Assembly (NCBI RefSeq): GCF_013403985.1
Contig: NZ_JABFDF010000001.1
Span: forward strand, 1,302,001-1,366,000
Origin: Winogradskyella ludwigii
GTDB lineage: Bacteria > Bacteroidota > Bacteroidia > Flavobacteriales > Flavobacteriaceae
Length of the DNA: 64,000 nucleotides
Direction: 5' to 3'
The position numbers were made by a program, and so were the translations under genes. Within the stretch, counting starts at the first letter, position 1. Every line of letters begins with the position of its first letter. The notes beneath the pieces are model-generated. The model searched no databases and had not been told where the DNA came from. It worked only from the letters and a program-made list of their open reading frames with translations. Shown here in pieces: positions 52,272 to 59,685 of this stretch.

Positions 52272-53391
52272 CTTTGGTGCTTTGTTTAGTGTACAAATTG
52301 GCTGCAGTTTCAAAACCAGTTTTAGTTAGGCTCCACATGTTTCCATTAAGTTGTACATAATTTTTATCGACTAATTTTTGAAGTGTGTTTTTGGTGTAAC
52401 CTTGAAAATTATTTAAAAGTTTAATTGCATGCGGATGCGAGATATCTTCATGTGTTTCTGCAATGTGATGCATAAAGGTTAGTGTTTTGTGTAATTCTAA
52501 ATCACGACGATTTTTAATAAATCGGATTTGTCTAAACAGTAATCCACGACTTGGCGAAAATATAAATGAAAATGCAACAAAGACTGCAGCAACTAAGACT
52601 ATAACAGGACCTGTAGATAAATTGTTTTGGCTAGCACTAATTGCAGTACCTAAGATTCCTGACGATGCTCCGAAGATAGCAGCTAGAAAAACCATAACAG
52701 ATAAGCTATTAGTCCATTGTCTTGCAGCAGCAGCAGGTGCTAAAAGCATAGCACTCATTAATACAACTCCAACGGTTTGTAGTCCTAATACAATTGCTAA
52801 AACAATAAACACAGTAATAAGAATATCAATTATCTTAGTATTAAAACCAAGTGTTTTGGTATAGTCCTTGTCAAACAATAGAATTTTAAATTCTTTCCAA
52901 AACGTAAGCATTACAATGAGGCAAATTCCAGTTACAATTGCCATAGTCCAAACATCACTTTCTACTAAAGTGGCGGCTTGTCCAAAAAGGTACTTGTCTA
53001 ATCCGGCTTGGTTGGCATTGGGTTGTTTTTGTATAAACGTGAGTAGCAACATTCCAAATCCAAAAAATAAGGATAGAATTAAACCTAAAGCGGTATCCGA
53101 TTTTAAGTGGGTTTTGGATACAATTCCTCTAATCCAAAATGTTCCAATTAATCCGCTAATTAAGGCACCAATTAATAAAGTATTACTGTCTTTTGCTCCA
53201 GTAATTAAAAATGCAATGGCAATTCCAGGTAAGGCTGCATGAGAAATAGCATCACCCAATAAACTTTGTTTTCTTAGTACAGCAAAACTGCCAAGCATTC
53301 CTGTTACAGCACCTAAAATAGCTGTGCCAAGAGTTATGGTTCTTAGTGTGTAGTCTGTGAAAACTAGTTGTATGTATTCTGTTATATCCAT
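52264..53391 (-). CDS. Zn/Mn ABC transporter permease with C-terminal winged-helix-like domain
   Basis: The second ABC-3 permease (375 residues) has membrane helices in about 1-280, with KQSLLGDAISHAALPGIA as the conserved cytoplasmic motif, and a soluble tail of about 90 residues (285-375) whose end MWSLTKTGFETAANLYTKQ again looks like the wing of a MarR/DtxR-type fold. Two permeases allow a heterodimeric channel. It is separated from the ATPase gene upstream by a REP-like repeat (53441-53519). Confidence 0.92.
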   Translation of the reverse strand: MDITEYIQLVFTDYTLRTITLGTAILGAVTGMLGSFAVLRKQSLLGDAISHAALPGIAIAFLITGAKDSNTLLIGALISGLIGTFWIRGIVSKTHLKSDTALGLILSLFFGFGMLLLTFIQKQPNANQAGLDKYLFGQAATLVESDVWTMAIVTGICLIVMLTFWKEFKILLFDKDYTKTLGFNTKIIDILITVFIVLAIVLGLQTVGVVLMSAMLLAPAAAARQWTNSLSVMVFLAAIFGASSGILGTAISASQNNLSTGPVIVLVAAVFVAFSFIFSPSRGLLFRQIRFIKNRRDLELHKTLTFMHHIAETHEDISHPHAIKLLNNFQGYTKNTLQKLVDKNYVQLNGNMWSLTKTGFETAANLYTKQSTKDE

Positions 53392-53440
53392 AATTCCTGG
53401 GAAATGGGAATCTCCTATTTCACAATAGTTAACGTTGTTT

Positions 53441-53519
53441 TGTCATTCCTGCGTAGGCAGGAATCCACTTATAGTTCTTTATTTCTCTTATTTAGATTCC
53501 TGCCTTCGCAGGAATGACA
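53441..53519. repeat. REP-like palindromic doublet, copy B
   Basis: Arms at 53441-53465 and 53495-53519 in inverse orientation, the right arm identical to copy A (28845-28869). Again it lies inside an operon, directly after a stop codon (the ATPase gene ends at 53521). The spacer between the arms is unrelated to that of copy A, so the arms are the conserved part. Confidence 0.9.
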
Positions 53520-53520
53520 G

Positions 53521-54294
53521 CTACTCCTGTATACTCACTTTATAATTAATACCGTAAGTCTTTGTGAGATTATCATCATTAAAAATATCTTTAACTGGTC
53601 CTGTTGCAATTTTCTTTACATTTAAAAACGTTACCCAATCAAAATATTCTGGAACTGTTTGTAAATCATGATGCACCACAATAACAGTTTTGCCTGCTTT
53701 TCTCAGTGCTTTTAATATGTTAATAATTGCAATTTCAGTTGAGGCATCTACACCTTGAAAGGGTTCGTCCATAAAATAAATGGAAGCGTTTTGAACCAAA
53801 GCTCTAGCCAAAAATATACGTTGTTGTTGTCCTCCAGAAAGCTGACTTATTTGTCGGCTTTTAAAAGATAGCATTCCTACTTTTTCCAACGCTTCTAGTG
53901 ATGCTTTTTTTTCTTTTTGTCCTGGGCGTTTTATCCAACCTAAGCTTCCGTAAGTTCCCATCATTACCACATCTAATGCTGTGGTTGGGAAATCCCAATC
54001 TACACTTCCTTTTTGAGGTACATAAGCAACGAGTTGTCTTTGTTTTTCGTAAGGCTTTCCGTAAATACTTACACTACCAGCAATAGGTTTTAAAATACCC
54101 AGAATTGATTTTATAAGCGTAGATTTTCCGGCGCCATTAGGACCAACGATAGCCATTAGAACTCCTTCTGGGATTTCTAAATCGATATCCCAAAGTACAG
54201 GTTTGTAGTTATAGGCGACAGTTAAATCATCTACTTTTACTGCAATCTTTCCTGTAGAAGCAGGTGTCTCTTTGTCAACGGAATGATTATTCAC
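53521..54294 (-). CDS. Zn/Mn ABC transporter ATP-binding protein
   Basis: The 257-residue ATPase of the metal importer: Walker [10 protein letters not shown] (51-59), signature LSGGQQQR (about 157-164), Walker B YFMDEPF and the H-loop His in VVHHDLQ. The start is GTG at 54294 (no in-frame ATG nearby), 44 bp after the binding-protein stop. An overlapping ATG runs directly into TGA, as in the sigma-factor gene at 1105. Confidence 0.93.
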   Translation of the reverse strand: MNNHSVDKETPASTGKIAVKVDDLTVAYNYKPVLWDIDLEIPEGVLMAIVGPNGAGKSTLIKSILGILKPIAGSVSIYGKPYEKQRQLVAYVPQKGSVDWDFPTTALDVVMMGTYGSLGWIKRPGQKEKKASLEALEKVGMLSFKSRQISQLSGGQQQRIFLARALVQNASIYFMDEPFQGVDASTEIAIINILKALRKAGKTVIVVHHDLQTVPEYFDWVTFLNVKKIATGPVKDIFNDDNLTKTYGINYKVSIQE

Positions 54295-54338
54295 ATTATT
54301 ACTGTTTTAATTTAAGCTTCCTTTTTATTAGTACAAAC

Positions 54339-55250
54339 TTAGTTTAAGGCGCCTACAATTGTTTTAATATTATAACGATACATGCCAACATAAGTACCTT
54401 CTAGTGAATCTGGATTTCCAAGAGCATCTGAGTATAATGTACCTCCAATAATGACGTCATGACCTTTAGATTTTACAGCTTCCTGTAGCGCTTCAATAGT
54501 TCTTTTAGGTACAGAACTTTCAATAAAAATAGCTTTAATTTTATATTGAATAATGAACGAAGCTAATTTTTGTACATCTTGTACACCAGCTTCAGTTGCT
54601 GTAGATATTCCTTGTAATCCTACAACTTTAAAACCGTAAGCTTGTCCAAAATAATTAAAAGCATCATGAGCTGTAACTAATATTCTTTTTTCAGCAGGAA
54701 GTTGATTAATTACTCCTTGTATATCATTTTTTAATTTGTCTAAATCTGTTAAATAATGCTTTTCGTTTTCTCTAAAAATTTCAGCGTTTTTAGGATCTTT
54801 TTCAGCTAGGACATTAGTTACTTTTTTTGCAAATTCTTTAAAGAAATCAATATCAAACCATACATGAGGATCGTAGTTTGAAGCAAAATATTCTGAACCA
54901 ATAAGCTTACTTTTATCTAAAGATTCAGCTAGTGAAATTGGTGTTTTAGTTTGACTTGACATTTTTTCAAAAACGTCAACTAATTTTCCTTCTAAATGTA
55001 ATCCATTAAAAAATATAATATCTGCATCCACTAACTTAGTAACATCACCTTCACTAGCTTTATATAAATGCGGATCTACACCACTCCCCATTAAGCCTTG
55101 AACATTTATGGCGTCTCCTCCTATGTTTTTAACCAAATCAGTTATCATAGAAGTCGTGGTAACTACATTTAGCTTCCCATTATCTTTAGCAGCATCCTTA
55201 CAAGCCGTAAAAATGAGAGTGATAGCTAAGAATAAAGTTATTTTTTTCAT
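54339..55250 (-). CDS. Zn/Mn ABC transporter substrate-binding lipoprotein (TroA-like)
   Basis: A cluster A-I binding protein of 303 residues, anchored as a lipoprotein (lipobox FTAC, Cys17). The four likely metal ligands are His61 (VDPHLY), His129 (YDPHVW), His195 (TAHDAF) and Asp275 (YSDALG). Three His plus one Asp is the TroA/ZnuA pattern; manganese-specific PsaA-type proteins have Glu at the third position. So zinc is at least as likely as manganese. No His-rich loop like that of ZnuA is present. First gene of the ABC operon, 41 bp after the receptor gene stop. Confidence 0.93.
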   Translation of the reverse strand: MKKITLFLAITLIFTACKDAAKDNGKLNVVTTTSMITDLVKNIGGDAINVQGLMGSGVDPHLYKASEGDVTKLVDADIIFFNGLHLEGKLVDVFEKMSSQTKTPISLAESLDKSKLIGSEYFASNYDPHVWFDIDFFKEFAKKVTNVLAEKDPKNAEIFRENEKHYLTDLDKLKNDIQGVINQLPAEKRILVTAHDAFNYFGQAYGFKVVGLQGISTATEAGVQDVQKLASFIIQYKIKAIFIESSVPKRTIEALQEAVKSKGHDVIIGGTLYSDALGNPDSLEGTYVGMYRYNIKTIVGALN

Positions 55251-55291
55251 ATATCTAAATATTTATTACGAAGGTACTAAAAAAGACTGAT

Positions 55292-57544
55292 TTACTTCAA
55301 ATTATATCGTAACCCAATGAATAATCGTATACCTTGATTTGGACCATATACATAAGCGGGATCAAAAGTTAAGGCGTAAGGGTTATCTGCTGTAGCTACG
55401 ACATCTCCATTTCCATCAAACTGTACGTTTTCATCAAAGGGATCATCTGCTCTCGCGATTATAAAAGGATTTCCTTTGTTCGGTGTCCAATTGAGTAAGT
55501 TTTTTACACCACCATAAATCTCTAAGTTATCGAAGCCATCATAGGTCGCTTGTATATTTTGAACACTCCAGGTTGGTGAATATTCGTTTCTTGGATCTAA
55601 GTCTCCAAGCAAAGGCAAGCGCATTGGTCCATAAAGATTACCTGTATAATCGAAAGTAAGGTTAGTGGCGTAATTTTTATAAGATAATGACCAAACACCA
55701 GAGTATTCCTCTGTTAATATTTGTTTGGTGCGTTCACCATTTTCAGTTTGTGCAACATCTTGAAAAGTAGCTCCAACTGAAGCGCTAATACCACTTCCAA
55801 AAACCGCATCTATATTAAAACTTAAACCTTTAGATTCTGAGTAGCCATCAAGATTGTCGTAGATAATTTGATTAGGGTTGGTATCGTAATCTGGTATAAT
55901 GGCATTGGTAAAGTAGGTGTACCAGACTGAGGTATCAAAGGTGAAATACATGCCATTGTTGAGGTAGAGTTTTTTGAGGTAGTTTAAATTAACGTTGTAA
56001 GATTCTTCGGGTTGTAACTCGGATTGAATTATAACATCTCGTGCTCCTGTAAGTGCAGCATGTTCTTCGGTAAATAAGTTGACGACTCTAAACCCTGTAC
56101 CAGCATTTAATCTAATAATATCAGTGTCCGTTGGTTTGTATCTGTAGGCTAATCGTGGTGTCAAAATGCTTCCGTGTCTGCTATCATAATCGTAACGTAA
56201 ACCTAAAAGTAAACTTTGTTTTTTAGTAAAGTCGATTTCATCTTGTATAAAAAGTGAAGGTATTGTGACTTCGTCTGCAGTTATGGTTGCTGTAGTATTA
56301 TCGTTGTAATAATTGTAGCGTAGTGCTGTTCCGAATAATAAATCGTGTTTATTAATGGTCTTGTCCCAAATTAATTGTCCAAATCCAATGCGTTGTTGTG
56401 CTAAATACGGTGTGTTTCCATACACTGAGTTTTGATCGTGATCAGAATAAGAAAACTGAAGATTGACTTTTTCAGTCATTGGTAATTGGTAGTCTCCTAA
56501 GATTTCGAAACGTGAAGTGTAAATGCTTTCTCCATAAATTTCATCACCTCCTCTGTAGTCAGAATTCCATTGCATTTCTCCTCCCCAACGATCTTCATAA
56601 AAATAACGACCGGCTAGAGACAACTTACGATCGTTAGTCCGCTTAAAGTCCCATTTTTGAAATATTGAAATCCGGTCTTGAAGCGTTACATCTGTAAAAT
56701 TATCATTATTGTTATCTATTGGATTATCATATTTAAAATAATTAGTACCGAAGAGTACATTGGCTTTATCTCCAACTTTTGCCTTAAAACCTAAATCTAA
56801 ATTCATTTCGCCCCAACCTGTTACAAAGGCATCAGCAAAAAAACGAGGTGAATTTTCTGGTAATTTTGTAATAACATTTATAAGTCCACCAACAGCTTCA
56901 CTTCCGTATAATGATGATGCAGGTCCTTTTACAACTTCAATTTGTTCAATAAGCGAATTAGGAATGCCAGAAAGTCCATAAACAGTAGATAGGCCACTAA
57001 CAATTGGCATACCATCGATTAAAACCAAAGTATAAGGTCCTTCGAGTCCGTTAATATGTATATCTCCTGTATTACAAACACTACAATTTAGTTGTGGTCT
57101 TACTCCATTGACATTCTGAAGTGCTTCAAAAATATTTGGAGTTGGGTTTTTCTTTAGAAATGTGGGTGTGTATACTTCAACAGGTACAGGACTTTCTAGT
57201 CGAGAGACGGGTTTTAGCGTTCCAGTAATTATTACTTCGTCTAGGCTTTCATTATAGGTTAAATTAAAATTTAAGGTAACATCAGCATTTGTAATTTCAA
57301 CTTTCTTTTTTTGTGTAGTATAACCAGCAAAAGATGCTGCGATAGAATAGGTACCTGGTTTTAAACTTTTAATGCTATAAAAACCATACTCATCTGTTGT
57401 AGACCCTTTGGTTGTGGTCTCGACATAAATATTTGTATAAGGCAACGCTTCACCTTCAGCCATTACTTTACCCTTAATTTCATGTGTGTTTTGTGCATTT
57501 AAAGCCGTGAAAAAGGTAAGCGTAAATAGTATTGTTAGTCTCAT
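55292..57544 (-). CDS. TonB-dependent receptor, probably for a metal
   Basis: A 750-residue outer-membrane receptor: signal peptide (1-17), a carboxypeptidase-like regulatory domain (about 20-98), a plug domain (about 108-235; ALQNVNGVRP ... LIDGMPIVSG ... VVKGPASSLYGSEAVGG) and a 22-strand barrel ending RLFIGLRYNLK. The plug carries an uncommon CxxC pair (Cys154, Cys157) in LNCSVCNTGDIHING, exposed to the pocket, which could bind metal. It is the first gene of the cluster with the Zn/Mn importer and has a candidate repressor site in its promoter, so it probably brings the same metal, or a chelate of it, across the outer membrane. Confidence 0.92.
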   Translation of the reverse strand: MRLTILFTLTFFTALNAQNTHEIKGKVMAEGEALPYTNIYVETTTKGSTTDEYGFYSIKSLKPGTYSIAASFAGYTTQKKKVEITNADVTLNFNLTYNESLDEVIITGTLKPVSRLESPVPVEVYTPTFLKKNPTPNIFEALQNVNGVRPQLNCSVCNTGDIHINGLEGPYTLVLIDGMPIVSGLSTVYGLSGIPNSLIEQIEVVKGPASSLYGSEAVGGLINVITKLPENSPRFFADAFVTGWGEMNLDLGFKAKVGDKANVLFGTNYFKYDNPIDNNNDNFTDVTLQDRISIFQKWDFKRTNDRKLSLAGRYFYEDRWGGEMQWNSDYRGGDEIYGESIYTSRFEILGDYQLPMTEKVNLQFSYSDHDQNSVYGNTPYLAQQRIGFGQLIWDKTINKHDLLFGTALRYNYYNDNTTATITADEVTIPSLFIQDEIDFTKKQSLLLGLRYDYDSRHGSILTPRLAYRYKPTDTDIIRLNAGTGFRVVNLFTEEHAALTGARDVIIQSELQPEESYNVNLNYLKKLYLNNGMYFTFDTSVWYTYFTNAIIPDYDTNPNQIIYDNLDGYSESKGLSFNIDAVFGSGISASVGATFQDVAQTENGERTKQILTEEYSGVWSLSYKNYATNLTFDYTGNLYGPMRLPLLGDLDPRNEYSPTWSVQNIQATYDGFDNLEIYGGVKNLLNWTPNKGNPFIIARADDPFDENVQFDGNGDVVATADNPYALTFDPAYVYGPNQGIRLFIGLRYNLK

Positions 57545-57561
57545 CTTTATTAATTTTTAAT

Positions 57562-57626
57562 CAAATATAAAAATAATTTTAGATTAGTCTAAAAATATTT
57601 TAAGAAATATATCTTTTCTATATTTG
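57562..57626. promoter_or_regulatory. Divergent receptor/regulator promoters with DtxR-type operator
   Basis: Minus-strand -7 box TATATTTG (57569-57562) for the receptor operon and plus-strand -7 box TATATTTG (57619-57626) for the regulator lie on either side of the dyad TTTTAGA-TTAG-TCTAAAA (57577-57594). The dyad is within the spacer of the receptor promoter, where binding would block RNA polymerase. Similar TTTAG...CTAAA dyads are bound by DtxR-family repressors. Binding is inferred. Confidence 0.7.
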
Positions 57627-57643
57627 CAGAACACGATATAAGT

Positions 57644-58300
57644 ATGATCACACTAACAGAAGAAAATTATATTAAAGCTATTTATCACTTAGCAAGCAAC
57701 GGCGAAAAAACAGTGAATACAAATGCTATTGCTGCAGTGATGCAAACAAAAGCATCTTCTGTTACAGACATGATTAAAAAATTATCTGAAAAGAGTTATG
57801 TTGATTATAAAAAGTATCAAGGTGCAACACTAACGGATGATGGCAAGCGAGTTGCTGTAAATATTATTAGGAAACATAGGCTTTGGGAAGTGTTTTTAGT
57901 TGAAAAGTTGAATTTTTCTTGGGATGAGGTTCATGAAGTTGCAGAGCATTTAGAACATATTAAATCGGATAAGCTTATTGACGAATTAGATGCGTTATTA
58001 GAATTTCCGTCTCACGATCCTCATGGAGATCCAATTCCTGATAAGGAAGGTAATTTTAAGCATATCGAAAAAATTATGCTAGCAAAAGCTGAAGCAGGAT
58101 CTACTTATAAATGTGTTGGAGTAGATGATACCTCGTCTAAGTTTTTAAAATATTTAGACAGTAATAGTATTGCTCTAGGAACTATAATTACCATAAAACA
58201 CAAAGAGCCATATGATAATTCTGTAAAGATTGCTTTCGAAAACACTGAAATTGTAGTTTCTCAGAATGTCGCAAAAAATATTTATCTTAAGAAGGTATAG
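57644..58300 (+). CDS. DtxR/MntR family metal-dependent repressor
   Basis: The 218-residue regulator has a winged helix-turn-helix (about 1-65, NAIAAVMQTKASSVTDMIKKLSEKSYV), a metal-binding and dimerisation domain (about 66-145, with HDPHGDPIP) and a C-terminal FeoA/SH3-like domain (about 155-218). Members bind Mn2+ or Fe2+ and then repress uptake genes. The gene is divergent from the receptor-ABC operon with a fitting dyad between them, so it probably shuts that operon when the metal is plentiful. The tro operon of Treponema has a similar regulator. Confidence 0.93.
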   Translation: MITLTEENYIKAIYHLASNGEKTVNTNAIAAVMQTKASSVTDMIKKLSEKSYVDYKKYQGATLTDDGKRVAVNIIRKHRLWEVFLVEKLNFSWDEVHEVAEHLEHIKSDKLIDELDALLEFPSHDPHGDPIPDKEGNFKHIEKIMLAKAEAGSTYKCVGVDDTSSKFLKYLDSNSIALGTIITIKHKEPYDNSVKIAFENTEIVVSQNVAKNIYLKKV

Positions 58301-58421
58301 CCTTATTTTAGTTTTATTGTCTATTAAACGCTAAAATTATCTTAAAATAGCTAGCTCTAATAGTTAGTGTTCGTCTTACTCTTTAAGTTTGGTGAAATTA
58401 TTATTTTTAAATTTTTATTCT

Positions 58422-59231
58422 ATGTCTCATATGTTTAAGTCTAGTGTTGTTTGTTTATTACTTTTAGTATTAACTACAAGTTGTAAAAGTGAAAAGAAAG
58501 AAAATGTAGAAGTAGAAACTTCAGAACCTACAATGGAGGCTAAAGTTTTAGCACCAACAGAAGCTTTAGAAAAGGCGCATAGTAAAGATTTGTTTTTATC
58601 TCATAAGGCTATTGAGTTAGATATGGTTATTAATTTTGGAGGTAATGAACGCCTTAATGGTAAAATGACGTACCTCACAAATTCAACAAAAGGAAAAATT
58701 GAAATTAACGATGGTACTTTCCTTTATTTTGATGGAGATAAAGTATTTCATTCTCCAGATTTAAAAAACGATAAAGCCGCACGTTTTGATGCTTATACTT
58801 GGATGTATTTCCTATTGTTTCCAACTAAATTAAATGATCCTGGTACTATTTGGGCAGATGTTGAAGCACAACAACTTAATAATAAAACATACGACTCACA
58901 ACGTTTAACGTTTGAGGCTAATACTGGAGACGCTCCAGACGATTGGTACATTGTTTACAGTGAGCCAAAAACAAATATCATTGATTATGTAGCTTATATT
59001 GTTACGGTTAATAAATCTACAGAAGCAGCAGAATCAGATCCTCATGCTATTGGATATTCAGACTATAAAATGATAGATGGTGTGCCAATAGCACATAATT
59101 GGGAGTTTTATGAATGGTCTAAAGATGGTGGTTTAGGTAAGGTTATTGGAAATACTGCAATAAGTAATGTGAAGTTTGTAACTCCAGAATCCAACACATT
59201 TGCAATTCCTGAAGGTTTTATTGAAAAATAA
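58422..59231 (+). CDS. DUF6503-like lipoprotein
   Basis: A 269-residue lipoprotein (lipobox TTSC) with an acidic linker and a beta-rich domain (KMTYLTNSTKGKIEINDGTFLYFDGDKVF; FYEWSKDGGLGKVIGN) that resembles DUF6503 proteins of Flavobacteria; the name is a judgement by eye. ATG 58422 (or 58431) gives a standard signal peptide; the frame opens at TTG 58389. Function unknown. It is 121 bp after the DtxR-type gene and might be in the same unit. Confidence 0.75.
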   Translation: MSHMFKSSVVCLLLLVLTTSCKSEKKENVEVETSEPTMEAKVLAPTEALEKAHSKDLFLSHKAIELDMVINFGGNERLNGKMTYLTNSTKGKIEINDGTFLYFDGDKVFHSPDLKNDKAARFDAYTWMYFLLFPTKLNDPGTIWADVEAQQLNNKTYDSQRLTFEANTGDAPDDWYIVYSEPKTNIIDYVAYIVTVNKSTEAAESDPHAIGYSDYKMIDGVPIAHNWEFYEWSKDGGLGKVIGNTAISNVKFVTPESNTFAIPEGFIEK

Positions 59232-59257
59232 GAAGAGCGCACTTATATAATTGGGAC

Positions 59258-59482
59258 TTATTTATTTTGAATAAATGCTTTTACGATAAATAAGAGCATC
59301 AGTTCTATGCCTATATAGAACACACCATGAATAAGGTTTAGGTTAAATAAGGCTACAAATATTACTGCAGAAATGCAAAGACCAACGCATATAAGAATGC
59401 CATTGATAAGATCTTTTGCAAAAGTTGTTTGGTTTGATTTATAATCGAAAAAATAGGCGACTAAAATTAATAGTAGAGACAA
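59258..59482 (-). CDS. Small membrane protein (74 residues), uncertain
   Basis: An open frame with two likely membrane helices (about 23-45 and 50-70) encodes 74 residues, starting at TTG 59482 since no ATG is available upstream. It is convergent with the lipoprotein gene. The helix pattern argues for a real protein, the weak start against it. No family recognised. Confidence 0.45.
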   Translation of the reverse strand: MSLLLILVAYFFDYKSNQTTFAKDLINGILICVGLCISAVIFVALFNLNLIHGVFYIGIELMLLFIVKAFIQNK

Positions 59483-59543
59483 ATCCGTGATTATAATTAA
59501 TTAGCTTCCTTTTACGTTTCTGCTTAACTTAAGAAAAGGGTTT

Positions 59544-59684
59544 TTAGTGGCATCCACAACCGTCATCACCTCCACAGTTTTTAGCAGGCTTTTTCTTTGG
59601 TGACCAAATATATTTCCTTATTAAAAATAATAAAGCTAGGCCTAGAGCAGAAAAAACTAATATGTTTTGTATTAATGTATTCAT
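59544..59684 (-). CDS. FeoB-associated Cys-rich membrane protein
   Basis: ATG 59684 to TAA 59544 encodes 46 residues: one membrane helix (about 5-22), a basic stretch (SPKKKPAK) and a Cys-rich end (NCGGDDGCGCH). This is the layout of the small proteins found next to feoB in many Bacteroidota and Firmicutes, often called FeoB-associated Cys-rich proteins, thought to help handle ferrous iron. It starts 1 bp after the feoB stop, so it is translated with it. Confidence 0.85.
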   Translation of the reverse strand: MNTLIQNILVFSALGLALLFLIRKYIWSPKKKPAKNCGGDDGCGCH

Positions 59685-59685
59685 T

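Noticed and set aside
51325..53242. Several plus-strand frames (51325-51609, 52487-52864, 52868-53242)
   Set aside because: Antisense to the two permease genes; their Ile/Ser/Thr-rich composition is that of reverse-read membrane helices.
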